In this document: positions 1 through 10,639 of the stretch, piece by piece
Layout of the letters: the number at the start of each line of letters is the position of its first letter
Position numbering within the stretch: the first letter of the stretch is position 1
Assembly (NCBI GenBank): GCA_019914995.1
Contig: CM034134.1
Coordinates: 1,940,145 to 2,004,144 of the forward strand
From: Acanthochlamys bracteata
Lineage: Eukaryota; Streptophyta; Magnoliopsida; Pandanales; Velloziaceae
Reading direction: 5' to 3'
Length of the DNA stretch: 64,000 bases
The notes under the pieces: model-generated
Database searches by the model: none
What the model was told of the DNA's origin: nothing
The model's input: the letters and a program-made list of their open reading frames with translations, nothing else
Program-made: the position numbers and the translations under genes

Positions 1-2591
1 GGAGATATGAGCAATGCATATAGTTGTTGGCATGTTATTTTAGTGCCGTACAACTTATCTCCATGGATGTGCATGACAGAGCCATATTTTATTATGACAT
101 TTTTAATTGCAGAAAAAAAAGCACCTCTAGAGACATTGATGTATATCTTTAGCCACTAATCAAAAAGTTGAAAGACCTATGGGAGAATGGAGTTTCAACA
201 TGTGACGTCATCTCCAATACTATATTTCAATTGTATGCAGCTGTTCTATGTACCGTAAATAAGTTTCCTATATACGGAGTTTTATCCGTGTGGAGCACAA
301 AAGGCTACTTTGCATGCCCCATATGCAACAAATGCACATATTCTGTCAAACTTAGAGACAAATTTGGTTATCTCAGCCACCGTTGCTATTTGCTGAGCAA
401 TCATCCATATAGAAGAAGTAAGAAATTCAATGGAAAACAAGAAGCAGCAGAACCACCTCCTACATTGTCAATTGATAAATTTCTAGAATATATGGATATT
501 GTTAAAGACGTGAAGTTTGGAAAGCCTACATGTGGTAAGAAGAGGAAGCGCACTTTCGAGGAACTTAATTGGACCAAAAAAAGTTTTTTTTTTTTAACTA
601 CCATATTGGGAACTTTGATGAATATAAATAATAAGACAAAGGATACTCTGAAGGCTCGTTGGGACCTAAAAGATCTATATATATGATGTGAGCTACATAC
701 AAAGAAATTAGATACCAATAAGTGGGAGAAATTGATTGCGGCGTACACATTATCATCTTAGGAAAGAAGGAAATTTTATGAATTTCTTAAAATCTGTGAG
801 ATTTCTTGATGAATATGCTGCAAATACTTCGAAATATGTGAATATGGTGGATGGTAAAATCTCAGAATTGAAGAGTCATGATAATCATGTGATGTTGCAG
901 TGCTTACTGCCGATTGGTTTGCATGGGTATCTCAAGAAAGAAGTGTTAGAAGTAATTAGTGAATTTGGAAGATTTTTAAGAGAAACTATGTGCAAAGACC
1001 TTAAAATTGGATGGATTGAAAGAGTTACAATATAATATTGTGGTTATTCTTTGCAAGCTTCAGATGATATTTCCTCCGATATTTTTTTATATCATGATAC
1101 ATTTAGTTGTACACTTACTGGATGAAGCTATCAAAGGTCCTGTTCACTATAGATAGATGTATCATATAGAGAGGTGAAATTTTATTATTGAAATATCAAA
1201 TTTCTCATTTAATTTTCCTATTGGAATCATATAAAGTTGTTTATTTTATTTATATTTGTAGGACTCTTGGCACGCTTAAGGTGTTTGTTCATAATAGAGC
1301 ACGTCGAGAAAGCTCTATAGCAGAATCTTATACAGTAAATGAGTGTCTAATTTTTTCTTATAGATACTTGCGAGAGTTGGAGACTAGATTTAATAGATAA
1401 GAACGACATAAAGATGGAGAGAAACAGGTGGATACAGCCTTATATGGATTTTCTCAACAGTCCGATCCTTAGGCAAAGCAAACCAAATTCTCCTCACAGA
1501 GGAAGAATACAATTTAGCACATTGGTTTATCTTAAACAATTGCAATGAAGTCGTTCCATATCTTAAGTAAGTATATACTATTTACAAAAGTTCCCTATTT
1601 TTTTGGCCTTTGCCAATAATACATTATAAGATTGCAAGTGACTTACCAAAAAATATTTACAGTGAGCATGAGGAGCTTCTCAAAGTGGAGAGTCCACTTA
1701 ACTTAGAAATAAGGCAAAGATATGGATTTCCTACATGGTTTAAAAGTCGAGTATGAAATACTATATATATATATATATAGAATTTGAGATTTTAATTATG
1801 GCCAATATCTTTTAAAAATACTTATTTCTTATATATTTTTACTATAGATGAGACATATTCATGTCAGTACGTAAGAAAACACAGATGATCTAAATTCACT
1901 AGCTCTTGGTGCAGATAAATGTGCCATTAGGTATTCTGGATGCATTGTCAACAGGGTAAAATTTCTCACAAATAAACATGAGCGTTGTTTGTTGACTAAA
2001 AATAGTAGAATTTGTGTGCAAAGGGATCATAAAGATCAAGTTTTCAACTTCTATGGTGTTCTGAATGATGTCTTGATTTTGACATATCCTAGGGTGTCAT
2101 CAAGTCTTTCTATTCAAATGTGAATGGTTTGACTTAGATTACAAAAACCCGTCAGGATTGATGATGACTTTATTAGAATCAATTTTACAAAGGGATGGTA
2201 CCACAATGATCAATTCGTGTTTCCTATGAATGTGACTCAAGTGTTTTATATTCTTGATACAAAGCAACGTAATAATTGGGTTGTAGTACGACAATCATAA
2301 CATCGATATTTATTTCATCCCTCGTTATATGAAGAGGGTAGAGATGACAAAAACACAAATATTGTTGATGATGTGATAATTGAAGAGAATGATGTTTATC
2401 AAAAAGTGGAAAGTCCAAGCGTAAGACATATAGATGATAATATGAAAATAGATCATCTAAGTAAGATAGTTGAACTTGACCATGAAGTGATTGAAGTTTT
2501 GGATGAACAAGAATGCATTTATACTAGTGATGGTCAAAATGAAAACAAAAACTCGGACGAGGATAGCCGTAGTGATGATGATTGTAATTGA
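1..2591 (+). pseudogene. tnp2-family CACTA transposase (tnp2 + DUF4218 + DUF4216), decayed
   Basis: Reading begins at base 1 inside the tnp2 domain (SCWHVILVPYNLSPWMCM) and continues at 168-686 with the family's typical LKDLWENGVSTCD, LSVWSTKGYFACPICNKC and HRCYLLSNHPYRRSKKF blocks. 736-1035 gives a DUF4218-like stretch (LKSHDNHVMLQCLLPIGLHG). 1260-1400 holds the following GTLKVFVHNRARRESSIAE block after an intron-like gap. 1520-2591 is DUF4216-like (NNCNEVVPYLNEHEELL, then QVFYILDTKQRNNWVVV), ending in an acidic tail. The protein would bind element ends and catalyse excision and insertion in the nucleus. Several blocks lie in different frames with stops between them. Some gaps look like introns, but an A/T run at 576-597 and other breaks indicate decay. 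The start lies outside the window. Confidence 0.85.
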
Positions 2592-2694
2592 ATTAGTCGC
2601 ATGTGAGTTTTAACTCAACCTTGTATAATTGTTTTAACCTATTTCTTCATTTTTTTTAACTTTGTATAGAGGTGTTTCTTATTAATTTATCTTT

Positions 2695-4173
2695 ATGGCG
2701 TCGGCAACCTCTAGTAGAAGACGATTATTGGTACAAACAAGTCAGAATATCACAGACTCGGAGACTCAAAATCCTAATGGCTCTAATAGTGAGAAGCTCA
2801 TTTTTCTTTAATTAATTTATTATATATTAATTAGTGAACCTAATAGTTGCCCTCTAATTGAGTAGGGTTTGTTGATATACAAACACAACGTCCACGTGTG
2901 CGCAATAGATGTAGTGACTTAGAAATGTATATATTGAGAAATAAGAAAAAAGTCATTTTCGAGGGCATATGGAGACCAATTGGTGAACATGCTATCTAGT
3001 TCGCAAGGACATGGCATATTTGATTCGTACAAATGCTCTAGTAAAGAACATTCAAGTTGGAGTAAGATTGACAAATCTATTAAGAACGAGATTTATTCCA
3101 TGATGGCTGTAAGTATCTTATTGTTGGCTTAATATACATCATTAAGAGTTAGAATTTGTTAACAAGTTTTTTTGTTATCATTGGACAAGTTTGAGCTAGA
3201 TTTGTTCCATCCTGGAATCTTGGCATGTTTACATAATACAGGATCCGAGAAATATAAGGATTGGGTTATGAGTGCCATCACTACTATAGGAGTGTCTATG
3301 GTGGAGACAGAGCTTGAGCAAAAACCTTATAAAGACTTCACTTCTACACTAGCTCAGTGTGAAGAATGAATCTGACTATGCAACATGTTTGATTCACCAA
3401 AATGAATCGTAAGATTTTTCAATTTTTCCTTAAAAATTGTTTTATTTATTGCTGAAAAATATCCTTATCATTGGTTATATGTAGAAAAAATGGGAAAAAT
3501 TAAAAGCTGCTCGTGCAAAGAATAATAGTAAGCATACAGCAGGCTCACGCACTTTCTCATCTATATAGCGGGAGAAGATATTTTTTTTATAGTTTTGGTT
3601 TTAATATAATAAAGACTATAGGATTCTAATTATAGCAAGTTGATTCTCTTAACATATTTGCAGAATGCCAATTGTATTGATTTGTATAAGGAGACGCATA
3701 TTTCAAATGCAAAAGAAAAGAAGCGTAGCTGGGTGTCAGAGTAATCGCAACCAAATTATGTAACTTATGTCCTTTCTATTCAAATTTTACTGATTAACCA
3801 TAAGAGTTAAGGTTTATAATTTGCTAAGATATTCTTTTTCAGTGAAATACGTAATCAAATGGTAGAAATGCAAATCAACTTCTAAGAGGATGGGAACAAC
3901 GTCAATGATGAAGAGATATGCCTATTGGTGGTTGGGAAGGCATGTGGGTATATTCGTGGATGTGGACTTAAGTTGTTTACCACCCGTTTTGCTGGTTCAT
4001 CAACCCAAGCATATGAGAATTCGATTTTGAAAGATCAGGTCGTAACCCTAGAGGAAAAAAATGAAATACAATTTGAGCTTGAGAAACAACTGTCTCTTTG
4101 AAAATGAGAAAAAGTATAATTTCTAATGGAGATGTTCGGAAAGCTCAAGAACGCTACTGGACCACCTATATAG
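2695..4173 (+). pseudogene. Second CACTA gene, Ptta/En/Spm-type plant transposase (TNPD-like)
   Basis: A candidate ATG at 2695 opens an exon reading MASATSSRRRLLVQTSQN. Later blocks fit the plant transposase (Ptta/En/Spm) family: NRCSDLEMYILRNKKKVIFE near 2905, KFELDLFHPGILACLHNTG near 3186, a WEKLKAARAKNNSKHTAGS stretch running into RTFSS near 3490-3565, and GKACGYIRGCGLKLF near 3930. A coiled-coil-like KDQVVTLEEKNEIQFELEKQ precedes a stop at 4171-4173. Its position directly 3' of tnp2 on the same strand is that of TNPD-like accessory proteins, which bind subterminal repeats. Intron-like gaps lie between blocks, and at least one in-frame stop is present near the end, so the copy is probably inactive. 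Confidence 0.75.
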
Positions 4174-4548
4174 TAAGTTCATTATTTTTTATTACTTTTT
4201 TTTATCTAGAGAAGAGATTTATATATTAATTGCTTAGCTAAATATGTTCTTTTAGCATGATGTTTCATTATTTTTTTTATTGATTAATGTTCGATGTATA
4301 ATTTTTCATTTGAGCTAGTAGGTATAGTTGCACTATATGTAGATGCATAGGTAATCTCATGTAATAAGTTTATAGTAGTGTATCTCTACCTTACTGATGG
4401 CTGAGACATAGGTGAGCTAGCTAGGTTGTTATGTGTAGTTCGTTATGAATCCATTATTTCTAGCTAGGTCGTTAATTATTTGCAATTCATTTGTATGTTG
4501 TTTCTTATTAGCAACATATTATTAGTACTTTTTAAGAGTGCAATATAC

Positions 4549-4620
4549 TCTATTATGCATGCTGGTTCTATTATGCATGTTGACTCTATTATAAATGTTA
4601 GCTCTGTTATGTACCATCTC
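4549..4620 (+). repeat. 18-bp tandem repeat (about 4 units) in the CACTA 3' spacer
   Basis: Units begin tctattatgcatgctggt, tctattatgcatgttgac, tctattataaatgttagc and tctgttatgtacc; a further related piece lies near 4675. In the + frame they read SIMHAG, SIMHVD, SIINVS, SVMYHL. The surrounding 4174-5140 otherwise shows no coding homology that I recognise. Confidence 0.6.
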
Positions 4621-5149
4621 TATATATGCTGCCACCAATTGCATTGTGAATCTATTAATTTTAGGGAAAGTGGGCTCTATTATGCATTTGTACATAAAGA
4701 ATATTATGATTTCACAATATACATATATATTGTAGCTATATATTATTATCTCTTCAACTACCCTTGGGTAAAATTTAAGAAGAAAAATTGTTCCCTATGG
4801 CATAATAAAAAATTTTTTGCTTTACTTGTTGAGGGGTGGTTTTCAAATAGCAGGGGTGCTTTGTTGTAAGTGAATTATTGTTTTTCTTTGCTCATCGTAA
4901 TTGCAAAATATGAGGTGATATATGTATGGATGCATTTCAAAACCGAATTGTAATTGGTTTGTGCATTTCCAATAAACGTGAGTACTTACTTATCTTGGAA
5001 TTATTTATGTTGAATGTTGTGGTACTTAGATCATGTTTTGTGTATCATTTAGTGCTATTCAATTGAATGATGTAAATGAAAACATTGTTGATATAGAAAT
5101 TACTAAAAACAGCAATGATCTAGTGCTAAATTCATAGAAATTCTGACTG

Positions 5150-5697
5150 CACTAGCATTCACTCGGTAATACCAATTGAAGAGAAGATTGCCGACTGCGC
5201 ACATAAGTCGGCATTGGCTGGTAAATACCAAGTGAAAATCTAGTGGCTAAATTCCGACTGAAAGGAGGGTGGCTAAATACCGACTAAATGGCTGGTGGCT
5301 AATCTACTGACTACATAAAACTGTCGCCAAACGGACTGTCTCTAGCAGCTATAAGTGTAGTTGGTAAATACCGACAGATATGTTGGTCGGGAAATACCGA
5401 CACATGTATTAGTCCGAAGATACCGACAACTATATTGGTTAGAAAATACCGACAATTATGTTGGTCGGGATATACCGACTATCTTATTAGTCGGTATTCA
5501 GCGTCGACGAATTTCAGTCGGTAATATATTGTACACTGTAGACTGAATATGAAGGTTAGTCGGTAATTGATTTACTGAATAAGATTTGCCGACCGTTTAT
5601 CGACTAACAGCGTTTCATCAGTAAGATCTTTACCTACTACATTGTGAATGTTGCCGACTGATTTCGTCAGTCGTTGATTCTATTATTTCTAGTAGTG
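5150..5697 (+). repeat. CACTA subterminal repeat block and right terminal inverted repeat
   Basis: More than a dozen copies of a short motif, taccgac / accgac or its complement gtcggta, lie in both orientations between 5165 and 5675. Dense short repeats in both orientations next to the terminus are characteristic of CACTA elements, where the accessory protein binds. The terminus agtagtg ends at 5697. A short open frame across 5361-5546 is only the translation of these repeats. Confidence 0.85.
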
Positions 5698-5984
5698 GTT
5701 TAATATATTTAGTGGCATCTTATATTGTAGCGAGAGTGGATTACAATTCGTTAGTATTGTGTTATAAGTGTTATGTTTAAATTTGCATTATTATTATTAA
5801 AATTTTGTTCAACTTATATGAGAAGTTGATAAGGTTCAGCTTGGATTTGTAGTGCAATAGAGTAAATAAAGAAAAATAAGTAAAGAAAAGCAATTAATTT
5901 AATTTTTCCATGCCTCCGTCCATATAACTAGTACACTTGTATATCTAGACAAAATCATCATAATAACTTGCATGCAATTTGCAG
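5698..5984. other. Non-coding tail of a repeated element interrupted by the CACTA insertion
   Basis: No gene is visible. Bases about 5757-5815 (gtgttataagtgttatg and following) resemble 9065-9120, the tail of the repeated module further right. This stretch therefore looks like the 3' end of another copy of that element, with the CACTA element inserted into or beside it. Confidence 0.4.
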
Positions 5985-7430
5985 GTGGGTGGCTAGAATA
6001 CGAAGAGTCGGCGGTGACTTAAAAGGAGTGTTGCATTCAAGTATCCAACTGCTCGATGTCTCTAATGGCGAAGTTGGAAAGGAGTGGAATGCATCAGTTT
6101 AGTAAAGTGTGAATGACGCCCTATCAAATAAGTGACATGTTTATGATTAGTTTACACTTTATAAATTGGAGATTACAGTGATGCAAAAAACATCACAAAA
6201 AAAGTTTGAGATGTACATACGAACGGCTCAAAGTCAGCAGCACGCTTCCTCCGAAAGGAGTAATGCTGCGTAAGGGTCATCATATAAAGACAGGCAAGAT
6301 GTTGACTTTGTACAATTTGCTTCTACTTCTTTTAACAAACTATTATTTCATTCTTATTAGCTAATGCTATTAACATATCGCAACAATTAACAGATATGAG
6401 TATTAGAGAAAGACATCTGTCTCAATGTTGTTAGGATTCTATACACTTATCTCAATGAAGAGCGAGCAGCAAAGTACATGGAAGACGGACAGAAGTCCTA
6501 GCATAGGAGAATTACTGCTAGAGAACAAAATGAAGACAACACATCTCTTATTGCTCAGCCAACTATACTAGCGCAACCACAGCCTCAGGTTCAAACATCA
6601 CACACAGTATCGAGTCCAAGGCGAAGAGATCTTCAAACCAGTAAAAAGTTGAACAGATTGAGAATCCAGACGACAGTATTCTTCCGACCGTTCTTATTGA
6701 AATTTCCATCTCGTTTCTCACGTGTTCAGCCTTTTACAGCTTTGAAGTTCTCCACGCCTTGGACCCGATGCTCTTTTAACTGCTCGAACTTGAGGCTCGT
6801 TTGCGCTATTATGGTTGGCTGCGCAACAAGAGATGCGTCATCTTCCTCCAATACTCCTGCCTGTTAATTGTTATGATTTATCAGTAGCATTAGTTAATAT
6901 GAAAGAAAGACTAGCTTTATCTTCTATCCACTTGTATATTTGCTAAGTAAAATAAAATGCTTAAGAAAAATGTACATTTTACTATCGCACTGAATTGAAG
7001 TTTTGATTTATTAGTGTCCTCTCCGCCCGAGAAGAGAAATAATTAGAGGAGAATAGTACGATCTAACTCCGCTCCAAACATGAAAAGATGACCTTATACC
7101 ATCTCTTCTAAATTTTGGTCGATGTTCATTGAGCTTCTCCCGACCCTCTTTTGAACTTTGTCCGACCTTATATGCTCGAAGTGGTCGGATAGACGATATT
7201 CCTTCATTGATGGAGTTTTAAACGTCTATGGCTGGTTGATACCCAAATGTGACGACTCTGAAATGGCTTTTCGTTTGGTTTCAAATTAATGAAATTTATG
7301 TAATGAACTATAGTATCATGGCTAGCGAAGCAGCTATGCTGGTATCTATATGGGTTTATATATGGGTGCTATTTTAGCCATTAGAATATTTAGTATGCTA
7401 GAGGGTGCAATGTCACAACAAAACTTCCTT
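5985..7430 (+). pseudogene. Repeated module copy 1, weakly Ptta-like, decayed
   Basis: The segment starts after an intron-acceptor-like tttgcag at 5978-5984. Around 6170-6240 one frame gives SDAKNITKK, a stop, then HTNGSKSAARFLRKE. This resembles the conserved HTxGSKSFA box of plant Ptta/En/Spm transposases, as in the CACTA gene to the left. A second exon-like part follows an aattaacag boundary near 6395 and includes glutamine- and serine-rich sequence. Related copies lie at 7999-9090 and, for the second part, 50640-51015. All frames carry many stops. The family assignment is an inference from one short box. Confidence 0.4.
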
Positions 7431-7998
7431 CCAAAAATAAGCACGATAAAATTTCAACTATTCTTGGGCTTGTTGTGTTTTGCCAATTTTGGTGTTGGTA
7501 AACGCTTCTCCATTGTCTAAGCCTTACTTTCACCCCGACTGCATTCATTGGACTTAATTATGATCTGAAAGTACCTACATTTGACTTTGTGTAGTAAGGG
7601 ACATGCAACATTAGTGGATTACAATTTGACGTATTGTGTGGTATATACTATTGTAATGCCAATTATGATGTTAGTGTATAGGAGTGTAATATGTTTTGTG
7701 GAGTATAACATTTTAGTATCAATTACTTAGTATCAATGTAATATAAATGTGATATATTTTACGACAGTGAAATACATTTATCGAAAACAAGAATAGTGGC
7801 ACGTGATAATGCTAATTTTAATACGATCAATGATTCTCGGGAAAGGAAAGGTTGGCTTATGAGACGAAACACAGCCATATCTCTAAGCATTAGTGGGGCG
7901 TAGTATATGTAATGAGGGTCATATTTATTAGTTGTGTAGTACTTTATCAATACTAATTATGTACCATCGGTATGCATCGTATCTGTACTGGATTTGTC
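7431..7998. other. Non-coding element tail and a dispersed subterminal-type repeat
   Basis: No coding sequence is recognised. Bases 7610-7700 resemble 5735-5770. A unit at 7835-7900 (ggaaaggaaaggttgg, then gagacgaaacacagcc) belongs to a motif family that recurs at 7999-8095 and in 52.0-53.0 kb. Confidence 0.4.
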
Positions 7999-9120
7999 TC
8001 CGCAAACGAAAGGTTGAAAAGACAAAACACAACCACATTAATGGCCTCGTGGAAAGGAGACGGAACACATCGTTTCAGCAAAACGTTAATGGCGCCCTGT
8101 CAAATAAGTGCCGCATGTATGAGTCCTTTGAACTTTGTAAATTTAGAGTGATGCAAAGAACATCACAGCTCAAAGTTGGAAGCACACCTACACCGAAAGA
8201 AGTAATGCTAAGTAAGGATCATCACCAAAAGACACAAGCGATAGCTGGTTATTGGCTAAGAATCCTCATATATCATGAGGACCCTCTCTCTTGAGAAACC
8301 TATTAGTATAACATTGGAGCTGCAGGTAGGTTGGCATCTTCAATTATAATCAGGGTGGCAAGAACTCATAACTAATACTACGTAGGGTAGGGGTGTGGGA
8401 TATCTATTCTCTGAACTTGATAAGGTGTTATTTTTTACAATTTGCTTGTACCTTTCTTTAACAAGTTTTTCTTACTGTCTTATTAACTAACGCTATAAAC
8501 AAATCATAATAATTAACAGGAAGGAGTGTTACAGGAAGAAGTTTGTCTCAAAGTCACATGGATTGGATACTCTTATCTCAATGAAAAGCGAGCACCTAAT
8601 TACTAGGAATGTGGATGGAGGTCCTGCCATTTGCAGTAGTTCAGTTCCATCCTATTGTACACGAATAACCACATTAGATAGGGGAATTGCGGCCAGCGAT
8701 GAAATTGAATACAACATCTTCAGCTCAAGTTCATAACGGTTAAAAGACAGGAGTGTTAGAGGAAGACGATGCAGCTCTAATTGCGCAGCTAAATATATTA
8801 GCGCAATCGCAGCCTCAGGTACAAACAACTAAAACAGCATTGGGCCCAACATGTGGTAAACGAAAAACTAGTAAAAAGCTAATTGGGTGGAGACACGAGA
8901 TTGCGAATATGAAGGCTCACTAGGTGGATATGTAGGTTATAAACAACTGATCTCATATTTTTACCCATTTGGTATTTGCATGGGCTTACTTATGCCTGCT
9001 ATTATGGCATCCGTAATATTACATGCTAGAGGGCGCAATGTGACAATAAAGCTTCTTATAAAAAATAAGTGTTATAAGTGTTAGGTATAAATTAGTGGTT
9101 TGCATTATGATTATTATAAT
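7999..9120 (+). pseudogene. Repeated module copy 2, weakly Ptta-like, decayed
   Basis: This is a diverged second copy of the module at 5985-7430. The blocks gacgccctatcaaataag (6115) and ggcgccctgtcaaataag (8091), and later caaagtcagcagcacg and caaagttggaagcaca, correspond. The second part begins after the shared aattaacag boundary (8510-8518) and ends with gctagagggcgcaatgtg, matching 7400. An open frame of 120 codons covers 7932-8294 but has no recognisable domain. The same arrangement in both copies supports one decayed, intron-containing mobile-element gene. Confidence 0.4.
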
Positions 9121-9925
9121 ATTATCTCTTAAACGATCAGTTTGTTATACAACATATAAATACTTCCATACATGTAGGTTATATACTTAGTAAATCTTAT
9201 ATACAGATTATAGTAAAATATTAACTAAATAAATAGTTAACAAAATTTATTATGTTTAGTTTTTTGTATTTATAAATACTTTATTCACTTCCAACTTAAG
9301 TTTTCACTTTCAAATGCAATTTGCTAATTGAACTCTACTTCCAAAATCAATTGAAACACAAAAATTGAACTCTACTTTTAGATTTTAAATACGACCTCTT
9401 AATAATGTAAACATTTGCTGAACATGATGTCGCATATTGTCACGCATTATGATAAAGTAAAAAACTAAAATTGTAATCCGACTCATTAAGAGACATCGGG
9501 CTAAATGGTTATGGAGAATTCTTCGACACTTTGCGACCTATGCTTTCAGAATTACAGGAGCCAACCATTGGTCAAATTGGACCACCTTCAGGATGCATGT
9601 GCTTAGGTAGCGGTAGACGAGCCTTTACAGTAGATTGAAGCCTAATTTGTTTTTTACAGACATCCTTTTCAAAAAGTTCCTTTTCATAGACGATTCAACT
9701 CGCCAATGACCCATATACCCTCATATTCTAAGATTTCGATTACTTCCGTTCGAATCCAGAATCATTTCCCTTCTCACAATTTATATGGTGTCTTCCAACC
9801 AACTAATTCTCTCCTCCCCTCCCACTGTAACCGTCTCCCCCCTGCAACATTACTAGCATAGCTGCAAATTCTCCTAATTTCTATAGTGAATAGACTGGCA
9901 TCGGCATAGTCTCCATTGTAGCTCG
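9121..9925. other. AT-rich spacer, nothing recognised
   Basis: No gene, RNA or clear repeat is visible. Open frames near 9774-10046 on the minus strand are shadows of the repeat that begins downstream. Confidence 0.5.
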
Positions 9926-10395
9926 GCGATTGTTCTCTGGTGCTCAGTCGACTCTCAAGCGAAGGTCGTCGCTGTCGTCTCTCGTTCGGTAAGAACCGCG
10001 ATGGCTTCCCGAGGTATGTTGACTTTCGTCTCTTCGTCCATTGCATGCATCATTGGTTTGCACTGTCGTCAACATCACTTATATCACATAGAGTGCACAA
10101 TCGCGCACATTTAGATGCACAAGCTGCACAGGTATAGCCCAACATGTGCCACAGGTGAGGTTTAAGGTACATTTCCATAGCGGTTGGGATTCTTTGGTTG
10201 GCGTAATCTCTATTTGTGTCTAGCGAGTATTCTCTGACCCATCGGTCTCGTCGGCTCTCAAGCGAAGGTTGTCACTATGCAAATCTCGTCCAGAAGGACT
10301 TGTGATTGTTCCACGAGGTAAGCTAAGATTAGTCTCTTTTCCATTGCATGCATGTTTGGTTTGGAACGTCGTCGACAGCACTAAGAATCCACAAA
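9926..10395 (+). repeat. Imperfect tandem duplication (period about 305 bp) upstream of the Ulp1-type element gene
   Basis: The block from gactctcaagcgaaggtcgt (9949) to the run gcatgcatcattggtttg recurs from cggctctcaagcgaaggttg (10251) to gcatgcatgtttggtttgg. Both units carry a splice-donor-like cgaggta. It probably belongs to the 5' part of the element whose protease gene follows. Confidence 0.55.
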
Positions 10396-10639
10396 GTCAC
10401 ACAGTTGAACACACATAGTCAACACTTTACACGAGTATTGTGGTGGCCGTACGGATAGCACATTACGACAGCACAGAGATGCGCAAGTTCTTACAATGGT
10501 CGGACGTTATGGTAACACAGGTCACACAATTCTTTACAAGTCTCGCTGCGATCATGTTCATGTGTTTGTTCAATAATGTTCTGATGCTTGTTATTTTTAG
10601 TAGCAACTATTTACTATAAATATTGAAGGCATACAGGTT

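Larger units (their letters stand above)
1..5697 (+). mobile_element. CACTA (En/Spm) DNA transposon, 3' portion; left end outside window
   Basis: The segment reads, left to right, as a tnp2-type transposase gene, a second Ptta/En/Spm-type gene, a spacer, a block of subterminal repeats and a terminus. The last 13 bases read CACTACTAGAAAT on the minus strand, the classic CACTA terminal inverted repeat, ending at 5697; the next three bases (gtt) would be one side of the 3-bp target duplication. The left terminus and the start of tnp2 are missing because the window starts inside the gene. Both genes carry stops and frameshifts, so this copy is probably not autonomous. DNA of a different repeated module resumes directly after 5697. 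Confidence 0.88.

Noticed and set aside
5361..5546. 61-codon open frame
   Set aside because: It is the translation of CACTA subterminal repeats.
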